A stretch of DNA of 64,000 nt from Paraoerskovia marina DSM 21750. GTDB lineage: Bacteria > Actinomycetota > Actinomycetes > Actinomycetales > Cellulomonadaceae. The notes under the pieces are model-generated. The model was given only the letters and a program-made list of their open reading frames with translations, was not told the DNA's origin and made no database searches. The stretch lies in NCBI RefSeq assembly GCF_000701465.1, contig NZ_JNIY01000003.1:992001-1056000 (forward strand), read 5' to 3'. Shown piece by piece: positions 53,964-61,019 of the stretch (the first letter of the stretch is position 1; every line of letters starts with the position of its first letter). Position numbers and translations under genes: made by a program.

Positions 53964-54452
53964 ATGAGACTGCACGTTCCCGTACCCCTGCGATGGTCCG
54001 ACCTCGACGCGTACCAGCACGTCAACAACGTCGAGATGCTCCGCCTGATGGAGGATGCGCGGATCACCGCGCTGTGGCGGCACGACGACTCGGCCGAGAC
54101 GTGGCCGACGGCGGTCCTGGACACCGGGCCCGACGCGTCCTCGCACACCCTCGTCGCACGTCAGGAGGTGGAGTACCTGCGCCCGCTGGGTTTCACCCGG
54201 ACGCCCGTCCGCGTCGAGATGTGGTTCGGACGGCTCGGGGGCGCCAGTCTCGAGATCTGCTACGAGGTGCACGACGGCGCGGCGACGTTCCCCCGGACGG
54301 GACCGGGCGGTGGGAGTGCCCCGTACGCCCGGGCGTCGACGACCGTGGTCGTCGTCGACGCGGGGTCCGGCGCGCCGCGCCGGCTCACCCCGGTCGAGCG
54401 GGCAGCGTGGGAGCCGTTCGTGGAGGAGCCGATCGCGTTCAGGCGTCGGTAG
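53964..54452 (+). CDS. 4HBT-family acyl-CoA thioesterase
   Basis: The 162-aa hotdog-fold thioesterase has the catalytic/adenine-side motif LRWSDLDAYQHVNNVEM (~residues 9-25) with the Asp and the HVNN pattern, then VEYLRPLGFTRTPVRVEMW (~75). It would cleave a short or medium acyl-CoA. GGAAGGAG 7 nt before the ATG. Its 3' end overlaps the convergent NmrA-like gene by 14 nt. Confidence 0.88.
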   Translation: MRLHVPVPLRWSDLDAYQHVNNVEMLRLMEDARITALWRHDDSAETWPTAVLDTGPDASSHTLVARQEVEYLRPLGFTRTPVRVEMWFGRLGGASLEICYEVHDGAATFPRTGPGGGSAPYARASTTVVVVDAGSGAPRRLTPVERAAWEPFVEEPIAFRRR

Positions 54453-55926
54453 CGAGCGTCTCGGCGGCCTCGCGGATGTTGCGCTGCATCCCGCCGAAGA
54501 CGATCCCGTGGAACGGCTTGACGGAAAACCAGTACGCCTGACCTGTCAGGCCCTGCGGCGAGAAGAGCGCACGCTGGACGAAGTGCGTCCTGCCCGGGTC
54601 GGACGTGTCGTCGACGCGGAGCTCGAGCCACGCGAGTCCGGGCAGCCGCATCTCCGCGCGCAGCAGCAGCCGGTGGCCGGGGTCGACGGCCTCGACGCGC
54701 CAGAAGTCGACGGCGTCGTCGACCCGCAGGTCGACGGCGTCGCGCCGGCCACGGCGCAGCCCGGGGCCGCCCGAGAGCCGGTCGAGCACGCCCCGGACCT
54801 GCCAGGCGAGCGACCACGAGTACCAGCCGCCCTCGCCGCCGATGCCGCGGATGACCTCCCAGAGGGCTGCCGGTGGTGCGTCGACGAACGTGCGGCGCTC
54901 GTCGACGTAGAGAGAGCCACCGGCCCAGTCGGGGTCGCTCGGCAACGGGTCGGACGGCGCGCCCGGCACCGCGGCCGAGGACCACCGGGTGGAGACCTCG
55001 CCCTCGTGGATCCGCTGCAGGGCGAGGCTCACGGCCGTCTCGAAGTGCACCAGGCCGTCCTCCGGGTCGGGGACGTACTCGCGGATGTCGTCCTCCTTGC
55101 ACACGACCTCGTGCTGCAACGACTCCACGAGCGGGCGTGCGATCCCGGACGGGACCGGGGTGACGAGGCCGACCCAGTGTGACGACAGGCGGGGCGTCAG
55201 GACGGGGACGCTGACGATCCGACGTCGGGGCAGGCCCGCGACCTGTGCGTACCGTTGCATCATGTCGCGGTAGGTCAGGACGTCCGGCCCGCCGACGTCG
55301 AAGGTCCGCGAGACGTCGGCGGGCATCCGTGCGCTGCCGACGAGGTAGCGCAGGACGTCGCGGATCGCGATCGGCTGGACCCGGTTGTCCACCCACCGCG
55401 GGGTGGTCATCGCCGGGAGCCGCTCGGTCAGGTATCGCATCATCTCGAACGAGGCCGAGCCGGAGCCGAGGATCACCGCGGCCTGGAGCACCGTCGTCGG
55501 GACGCCCGAGGCGAGCAGGATCTCGCCCACCTCCTTCCGGGACGCCAGGTGCGGGGACAGGTCCTCGTCGTCGGGGGACAGCCCGCCGAGGTAGACGATG
55601 CGACCCACGCCGGCCTCACGCGCGGCCTGCGAGAACGTCAGCGCTGTGCGACGGTCGCGGGCCTCGAACGTCGGTCCGGTGCCGAGCGAGTGGATCAGGT
55701 AGTACGCGACGTCGGCTCCGTGCAGCGCGTCGCGGATCTGATCCAGCTCGCTCGCGTCCGCCTCGACCCGCTCGACGTCGTCGACCCACGGACGCCCCGA
55801 GAGGCGGTCCGGATGCCGCGCGACCGCACGCACGGCGAACCCGGCCTCGAGGAGCTCTGGCACGAGCCGTCCGCCCACGTATCCGGTCACCCCGGTGACC
55901 ACTGCCAACGGCTTGTCCGCCATCAT
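54439..55926 (-). CDS. NAD(P)-binding NmrA-like epimerase fused to DUF2867
   Basis: This 495-aa two-domain protein has an N-terminal atypical SDR/NmrA Rossmann domain (VVTGVTGYVGGRLVPEL, ~residue 10; YLGGLSPDD ~115) and a C-terminal DUF2867/polyketide-cyclase-like domain from ~340 (VDAPPAALWEVIRGIGGEGGWYSWS, then LPGLAWLELRVDD). Role unknown; the combination is common in actinobacteria and suggests a small-molecule reductase or binding protein. GGGGAGCG precedes the tandem ATG at 55926/55923. Confidence 0.82.
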   Translation of the reverse strand: MMADKPLAVVTGVTGYVGGRLVPELLEAGFAVRAVARHPDRLSGRPWVDDVERVEADASELDQIRDALHGADVAYYLIHSLGTGPTFEARDRRTALTFSQAAREAGVGRIVYLGGLSPDDEDLSPHLASRKEVGEILLASGVPTTVLQAAVILGSGSASFEMMRYLTERLPAMTTPRWVDNRVQPIAIRDVLRYLVGSARMPADVSRTFDVGGPDVLTYRDMMQRYAQVAGLPRRRIVSVPVLTPRLSSHWVGLVTPVPSGIARPLVESLQHEVVCKEDDIREYVPDPEDGLVHFETAVSLALQRIHEGEVSTRWSSAAVPGAPSDPLPSDPDWAGGSLYVDERRTFVDAPPAALWEVIRGIGGEGGWYSWSLAWQVRGVLDRLSGGPGLRRGRRDAVDLRVDDAVDFWRVEAVDPGHRLLLRAEMRLPGLAWLELRVDDTSDPGRTHFVQRALFSPQGLTGQAYWFSVKPFHGIVFGGMQRNIREAAETLATDA

Positions 55927-56001
55927 CGCTCCCCGCTCTCGGTTGACTCATCCTCCGGGAGCAGGTTCGGACTCGCACCCGCGGCCGGATGCAGCTCGTC
56001 G

Positions 56002-56922
56002 CTAGGGGAGTCGGAGCATTCCCTCCTGGGCGATGCTTGCGACGAGGGTGCCGTCCTGGGCGTAGACCCGCGCTGCGCCGAGCCCGCGGCCCCCCTGGGC
56101 CGACGGCGAGGACTGCACGTAGAGCAGCCACTCGTCGACCCGGACGTCGCGGTGCCACCACATGGCGTGGTCGAGGCTGGCGATCGAGATCCCGGGTGTC
56201 GCCCAGGAGGTGTCCGACTGACGCAGGACCGGCTCGAGCATCACCTGGTCGCAGGCGTACGCGAGCAGCGCACGGTGCAGGAGCTGGTCCTGCGGGACGG
56301 GACCCCGCGCGCGCATCCAGACCTTCTGGTGGTCCGTGCGGGTCTCGCCGCCGCCGAGGTACAGCGATCCTTCGACGTGGCGCAGGTCGAACGGAGACTC
56401 GTGCGACCGCGAACGGGCCGCGGGATGGGGGATCTCGCCGAGCTCGTCCATCGCCGACGGCAGGGTCTCGGGATCGGGGGCGTCGGGCATCGGACTCGTG
56501 TGCTCGAACCCGTCCTGGCGCTCCTGGAACGACGCGATCATCGACAGGATCGGCTGGCCGTGCTGGATCGCGTGGCTGCGCCGTGCGCTGAACGACCGGC
56601 CGTCGCGCAGTCGCTCGACGTCGAACTCGATCCGCGTGGACAGGTCCCCGGCGCGCAGGAAGTAGCCGTGCATCGAGTGGGGGAGCCGCCCGTCGGGGAC
56701 GGTGCGGCCTGCGGCGACGAGCGCCTGGGCAAGCACCTGACCGCCGTAGATCCGAGCGTTCGGCTGGTGCAGGTTGTACCCGCCGAAGCGGTCGTCCGCC
56801 CCGCGCCCGGTGGCCTCGTCGAGGGGCTCCTCCTCGAGCCGCAGCGCCGAGAGCAGATGGCCGAGCGGGTCCGTGGCCAGGTCGTCCGCGGAGATCATGG
56901 CTTCCGTGGGCACGTGCGTCAC
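56002..56922 (-). CDS. tesB: Acyl-CoA thioesterase II
   Basis: The 306-aa double-hotdog thioesterase has GRGADDRFGGYNLHQPNARIYGG near residue 40 and the C-terminal motif ISIASLDHAMWWHRDVRVDEWLL (~250-272) with the catalytic Asp of TesB. It hydrolyses medium and long-chain acyl-CoA. GTG 56922 overlaps the stop of the globin gene by 4 nt (GTGA); a later ATG at MISADD is possible. Length is normal. Confidence 0.92.
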   Translation of the reverse strand: MTHVPTEAMISADDLATDPLGHLLSALRLEEEPLDEATGRGADDRFGGYNLHQPNARIYGGQVLAQALVAAGRTVPDGRLPHSMHGYFLRAGDLSTRIEFDVERLRDGRSFSARRSHAIQHGQPILSMIASFQERQDGFEHTSPMPDAPDPETLPSAMDELGEIPHPAARSRSHESPFDLRHVEGSLYLGGGETRTDHQKVWMRARGPVPQDQLLHRALLAYACDQVMLEPVLRQSDTSWATPGISIASLDHAMWWHRDVRVDEWLLYVQSSPSAQGGRGLGAARVYAQDGTLVASIAQEGMLRLP

Positions 56923-57389
56923 GCGTCCTCCTCGAAGGTGTTGAGCAGCGAGTGTGCGGCGCGCTCCAGGTAGTCCCAGAGCTGCGCCTCGTAGAGCGGG
57001 GCGAGGTTCAGGGCGGTGACCGCGACCCGCATGTGCGCGAGCCAGGCGTCCCGCGCCCGAGGGGTGACCTTGAACGCCGCGTGCCGCATCCGCAGGCGTG
57101 GGTGCCCGCGGCGCTCCGAGTATGTCGTGGGACCGCCCCAGTACTGCTCCAGGAACATGGTCAGTCGCTCCTTGGCCGGGCCCAGGTCCTGCTCGGGGTA
57201 CATGGCCCGCAGGTAGTCGTCCTTCGCGACCTCCTCGTAGAAGACGTCGACGAGGAGCGCGAAGGTCTCGTGGCCCCCGACAGCGGCGTAGAAGCCGTCG
57301 GAGCTGCGTTCGGCCGCGGCCCGAGGTGGCTGTGCGGCGGTCAGGGGCAGGGATGCACGCGCGGGTTCTGGTTCCACGTGCCCCATCAT
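56919..57389 (-). CDS. glbO: Truncated haemoglobin, group II (TrHbO)
   Basis: The 156-aa haem protein of the O-type 2/2 globins has VFYEEVAKDDYLRAMYP (helix B-CD with Tyr residues), RLTMFLEQYWGGPTTYSERRG, and the proximal His in LRMRHAAF (~residue 105), followed by the Trp of WLAHM. Such proteins bind O2, are linked to NO/H2O2 chemistry and often interact with the membrane. Tandem ATGs at 57389/57386; I use the first. The first ~30 residues are a variable tail. It is cotranscribed with tesB. Confidence 0.92.
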   Translation of the reverse strand: MMGHVEPEPARASLPLTAAQPPRAAAERSSDGFYAAVGGHETFALLVDVFYEEVAKDDYLRAMYPEQDLGPAKERLTMFLEQYWGGPTTYSERRGHPRLRMRHAAFKVTPRARDAWLAHMRVAVTALNLAPLYEAQLWDYLERAAHSLLNTFEEDA

Positions 57390-57411
57390 CGCATCGACCG
57401 CGAGGTCCGGG

Positions 57412-59100
57412 TCAGAGCCCCAGCTCGGCGAGGACGGGCAGACGCTCACGGACCGCGTCGCGGGCACTGCGGGCCGACGGCGCCGTCAGAGCGACCTGTG
57501 CGAGCGTCCGGCACTCGTCGTGCGTGACCGCCGCGAGCAGGGCGGCGACGTCGGGGAGAGCGCGCGCCGTCATCGAGAGGCTGCTGACACCCAGGCCGAC
57601 GAGAACGGCCGCGAGGACCGGGTTGCTCGCCGCCTCGCCGCACACGCCCACGGGCCGGTCCTGCTGGGCGCCGCCGCGGCACGTCGCCTCGACGAGCCGG
57701 AGCACCGCCGGCTGCCACGGGTCGTTGAGCTCCGCCAGGGAGCCGAGGAGGCGGTCGGCGGCCATCGTGTACTGCGCGAGGTCGTTGGTGCCGATCGACG
57801 CGAAGTGGGCCGAGGCGAGGATCTGGCCGGACAGGAGCGCCGCGCCCGGGACCTCGACCATGACCCCGGCCTGCGACAGCCCGTGGGCCGCGCAGCGTTC
57901 CACGAACCACTGCGCCTCGTCGACGGTCGCGACCATCGGCGCCATCACCCAGACGTCGGCGGACTCGGCCCGGGCGGCGAGCGCGATCGCCTCGAGCTGG
58001 TCCTCGAGCAGCTGGGGCCAGCGTTCTGCGGTCCGCAGCCCACGGACGCCCAGGGCGGGGTTCTCCTCGTCCGGGGAGCTCAGGAACTCCAACGGCTTGT
58101 CCGCGCCGGAGTCGAGCGTGCGCACGACGACCTTGCGTCCCGGGAACTCCGTGAGCACCCGCCGGTACTCGACGACCTGCTCCTCCACGCCCGGCGGGTC
58201 CTCGCGGCCCAGGAAGCAGAACTCCGAACGGAACAGACCCACGCCCTCGGCGCCCGCGGCCGCCGCGGCCGCCGCGCCCGTCGGGTCCCCGACGTTCGCC
58301 AGCAGCGCGACACGATGGCCGTCCGCGGTCCGGCCGGTGCCGTCGAACGTGCGTGTGCGACTCGCGAGCTCCCGGGCACGGGCGACCTGGTCGGCAGACG
58401 GGTCGAGAGTCACGACGCCGCTCGACCCGTCGACGAGGACCAGCGTCGCCGAGGCGAGCGCCCCGACCGCACCCGTGGCGGCGACGACGGCAGGTATGCC
58501 CTTGGCGTTCGCCACGATCGCGGTGTGCGAGGTGGGGCCGGCCAGCTCGGTCACGATCGCGAGGACGCGCTCCGGGTCGAGGGCAGCGGTCGCCGACGGT
58601 GCCAGGTCCCGGGCCACCAGGACGAAGGGCTCGGGATGGTCGGGCACACCCGGGGCCGGCAGACCCGTCAGGTTCGCGATGATCCGGTCCCGGACGTCGG
58701 CGATGTCCTGGGTGCGCTCGGCGAAGTACCCGCCGAGCTCCGTGAACTGCCGCACGACGGCGTCCGCCGCCTCCCAGATCGCCCGCTCGGGGACGAGGTG
58801 GTCGTCGAGGACCCTCCGCTCCGCGTCCGCGAGGAGCGTGGGGTCGGCGGCGATCGCAGCGGTGGCACCGAGGACGTCCTGGGTCGTGCCGTCGGCGGCG
58901 TCGGCCGCGCGCATGAGGTCGTCGGCCACGGCGCTCGCGGCGGAGCGGAGCCTGACGGCCTCGGCCTGCTGGTCGTCGCGTGGGGCGAGCCTCCGGCCCG
59001 GTGGCGGCTCCTCGATGGGCTCGGGCATGACGACGACGGGGCCGACAGCGGTTCCAGCTGAGACTCCGATGCCGCGGACGGCGGGTTGTGGCTCGTTCAC
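57412..59100 (-). CDS. ptsI: PTS enzyme I (phosphoenolpyruvate--protein phosphotransferase)
   Basis: The 562-aa EI transfers phosphate from PEP to HPr. The N-terminal half has the phosphorylated His192 in GPTSHTAIVA; the C-terminal half has GVGLFRSEFCFLGR (~290), RTLDSGADKPLEF (~330), GTNDLAQYTMAADR (~435) and the catalytic Cys of GVCGEAASNP (~485). All key residues are present; length is normal. GTG 59100 has GGAGGA 6 nt upstream. It is divergent from PTS IIB/IIA. There is no HPr or IIC gene in the window. Confidence 0.94.
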   Translation of the reverse strand: MNEPQPAVRGIGVSAGTAVGPVVVMPEPIEEPPPGRRLAPRDDQQAEAVRLRSAASAVADDLMRAADAADGTTQDVLGATAAIAADPTLLADAERRVLDDHLVPERAIWEAADAVVRQFTELGGYFAERTQDIADVRDRIIANLTGLPAPGVPDHPEPFVLVARDLAPSATAALDPERVLAIVTELAGPTSHTAIVANAKGIPAVVAATGAVGALASATLVLVDGSSGVVTLDPSADQVARARELASRTRTFDGTGRTADGHRVALLANVGDPTGAAAAAAAGAEGVGLFRSEFCFLGREDPPGVEEQVVEYRRVLTEFPGRKVVVRTLDSGADKPLEFLSSPDEENPALGVRGLRTAERWPQLLEDQLEAIALAARAESADVWVMAPMVATVDEAQWFVERCAAHGLSQAGVMVEVPGAALLSGQILASAHFASIGTNDLAQYTMAADRLLGSLAELNDPWQPAVLRLVEATCRGGAQQDRPVGVCGEAASNPVLAAVLVGLGVSSLSMTARALPDVAALLAAVTHDECRTLAQVALTAPSARSARDAVRERLPVLAELGL

Positions 59101-59198
59101 AGGGTCCTCCTCGGCGGATGTCCGACGAGTCTGGCCGACCACGCGCGCGTCTGCCACCAGGCGTGCCGGACACGGGAGCAATCGTCCTCGGAGCGGAC

Positions 59199-59228
59199 TA
59201 GGCTAGGAGGTGCGCTCACGCGTGAGCG
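59199..59228 (+). promoter_or_regulatory. Promoter -10 and perfect palindrome upstream of PTS IIB
   Basis: TAGGCT (59199-59204) would start transcription near 59211. The perfect 16-bp palindrome CGCTCACGCGTGAGCG occupies 59213-59228, i.e. the initially transcribed region, a common repressor position. It is 36 nt before the IIB ATG and could also act on the divergent enzyme I promoter. Confidence 0.65.
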
Positions 59229-59263
59229 ACCCCCGTCGTCACACCTTTCAGGAGCAACACCCC

Positions 59264-59494
59264 ATGAGCAAGGCACTGCAGATCCTCGAAGCGCTCGGCG
59301 GCTCGGCGAACGTCGTCGAGCTGGAGCCGTGCATCACCCGGCTCCGCGTCGAGGTCACGGACCCGGAACTCGTCGACGAGGCGGCCCTGAAGGCCACGGG
59401 CGCCTTCGGCGTCGTCCGCTCGGGTCGCGTCGTGCAGGTCATCGTCGGCCCGGAGGCCGACGACCTGGCCGCGGAGCTCGACAGCAAGCGCTGA
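59264..59494 (+). CDS. PTS glucose/N-acetylglucosamine-type IIB domain protein
   Basis: This 76-aa stand-alone IIB of the Glc family has the phosphorylated Cys23 in LEPCITRLRVEV and the VVRSGRVVQVIVGPEADDL tail characteristic of EIIB-Glc. AGGAG about 9 nt before ATG 59264. It accepts phosphate from IIA and passes it to a sugar held by IIC, which must be encoded elsewhere. IIA follows after 11 nt. Confidence 0.9.
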   Translation: MSKALQILEALGGSANVVELEPCITRLRVEVTDPELVDEAALKATGAFGVVRSGRVVQVIVGPEADDLAAELDSKR

Positions 59495-59505
59495 GTGACG
59501 CTCGC

Positions 59506-60003
59506 ATGCAGGTGACGATCGGATCCCCGCTGGCGGGCGTCGTCGTGCCGCTCGCAACGGTTCCGGACCCCGTCTTCGCCCAGGAGATCGTGGGCCCGGG
59601 AGTCGCAGTCGAGCCCGAGGGCTCGGACCCGGTCGTGGTGTGCGCGCCCGTCTCCGGTCGGGTCGCGTCCCTGTTTCCGCACGCCTTCGCCATCCAGATC
59701 CCGGAGGGGCAGACCGTCCTGGTCCATCTCGGGATCGACACCGTCCGGCTCGACGGGCACGGGTTCGACCTTCAGGTCGCCGTGGGGGACGTGGTCGAGG
59801 CAGGGGCTCCCCTGATCGTCTGGGACGCCGCGGTCACCCGGGCCGAGGGCCTAGCGACCGTCTGCCCGGTGGTCGCGCTCCAGGGGGACCCCGCACACGT
59901 CGGCGCGGCGATCCCCCTGGGTTCCTCGGTCACGGTCGGCGAGCCGATCGTGACCTGGTCGCTCCCGTCTACCAGGACGACAGCGGAATCCCCGCACCGC
60001 TGA
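59506..60003 (+). CDS. PTS glucose-type IIA protein
   Basis: The 165-aa EIIA-Glc-fold protein has SPLAGVVVPLATVPDPVFAQ (N-terminal), CAPVSGRVASLFPHAFAIQ (His ~65) and the active His74 in VLVHLGIDTVRLDGHGF. Both active-site His are present. ATG 59506 is 11 nt after the IIB stop, without a clear SD. Its 3' end overlaps the convergent MscS gene by 35 nt. It may also act as a regulator, as EIIA-Glc does in other bacteria, but that is not shown. Confidence 0.9.
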   Translation: MQVTIGSPLAGVVVPLATVPDPVFAQEIVGPGVAVEPEGSDPVVVCAPVSGRVASLFPHAFAIQIPEGQTVLVHLGIDTVRLDGHGFDLQVAVGDVVEAGAPLIVWDAAVTRAEGLATVCPVVALQGDPAHVGAAIPLGSSVTVGEPIVTWSLPSTRTTAESPHR

Positions 60004-60922
60004 GGTCGTCGCGGACGGCGACGCGCAGGGCGCGGGCGACCTCCCACTGCATCGCCGGCTGCGTCTTGATCCTGATGCGGAACAGCAGCCGTCCGCGGGC
60101 GATGGACTCCACGCCCGTGACCTCGGGAGCCTCGAGGACGTAGGCGCCCAGCTCCTCGTCCTCGGCGATCCGGGCGGCGGCCGCCTCCAGGACCTCGCGG
60201 ACCCGCGGGACGTCCGCCGTCATCGAGACGGGGAACTCCACGAGCGTGCGGCTCCACTCCTGCGACATGTTTCCCGTCCGCAGGATCTCGCCGTTGCGGA
60301 CGAACCAGAGGGTGCCCTCGAGGTCGCGGACCTTCGTCACGCGGAGCTGGACGTCCTCGACGGTCCCGGTCACCTCGCCGAAGTCGACCGTGTCGCCGAC
60401 GCCGTACTGGTCCTCGAGCAGCATGAAGATGCCCGACAGGTAGTCCTGCACGAGGCTCTGCGCCCCGAAGCCCAGGGCGACGCCGACGATCCCCGCCGAC
60501 GCGATGAACGGCGCGATGTTGACGCCGAGCGTGTCGAGGACCAGCAGGATCATGATCGCCAGGACGATCACGTTCGCCGTCGAGCGCAGCACGGATCCGA
60601 TGGTGCGCGCCCGCTGCGCACGTCGGACGCCCGCCAGCGGGTTGGCCATCGGCACCGCCCGTGCAAGGACTCCCCGGGGCGTCGAGTCGGCACCGCGCCG
60701 GTCCTTGCCGACCTCCGGGCTCCCGTTCGCTATGGCTTCGGTCACCCGCTTGATCAGACTGCGGATGACGCCGAGGACGACGAGGCTCGCGACGACGATG
60801 ATCGCGATCTGGAGAGGAGCCCCGAGGAACCACTCCCAGGCTGCCTCCCACCCGGACTTCACGTCGTCCGTGGCGGTCGGCAGGGCAGCGGTGTCGATGG
60901 ATGAGGTGGTGATGTGCAGCAT
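59969..60922 (-). CDS. MscS-family mechanosensitive channel
   Basis: The 317-aa protein has a TM near residues 34-55 (LQIAIIVVASLVVLGVI), a pair at ~95-130 (VIVLAIMILLVLDTLGVNIAP..), and the pore helix TM3 with Gly/Ala packing (AGIVGVALGFGAQSLVQDYLSG, ~125-146). The MscS beta domain follows (GVVTGTVEDVQLRVTKVRDLEG-like, ~175). It releases osmolytes under membrane tension. ATG 60922 is chosen because TAGCCT lies 7 nt upstream. Length is normal for small MscS. Confidence 0.9.
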   Translation of the reverse strand: MLHITTSSIDTAALPTATDDVKSGWEAAWEWFLGAPLQIAIIVVASLVVLGVIRSLIKRVTEAIANGSPEVGKDRRGADSTPRGVLARAVPMANPLAGVRRAQRARTIGSVLRSTANVIVLAIMILLVLDTLGVNIAPFIASAGIVGVALGFGAQSLVQDYLSGIFMLLEDQYGVGDTVDFGEVTGTVEDVQLRVTKVRDLEGTLWFVRNGEILRTGNMSQEWSRTLVEFPVSMTADVPRVREVLEAAAARIAEDEELGAYVLEAPEVTGVESIARGRLLFRIRIKTQPAMQWEVARALRVAVRDDLSGAGIPLSSW

Positions 60923-60929
60923 GGCCCCG

Positions 60930-60935
60930 AGGCTA
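60930..60935 (-). promoter_or_regulatory. Leaderless-type -10 box for the MscS gene
   Basis: TAGCCT on the minus strand, 7 nt before ATG 60922. It lies inside the upstream continuation of the same reading frame, which argues against the longer start. Confidence 0.55.
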
Positions 60936-61019
60936 TCCACCACCGGACGGACGGCGGTAGCAGACCGGCGCGCCGTGCCCGGTGCAGTAGGGTGCCGGGG
61001 CCTCTGGCAAGATCAAGGG

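Noticed and set aside
55950-55990. A stretch resembling a tRNA T arm (GGTTCGGACTCGCACC on the plus strand).
   Set aside because: The flanking 5-bp stem does not pair and there is no acceptor or anticodon arm, so it is not a tRNA or a clear tRNA remnant.
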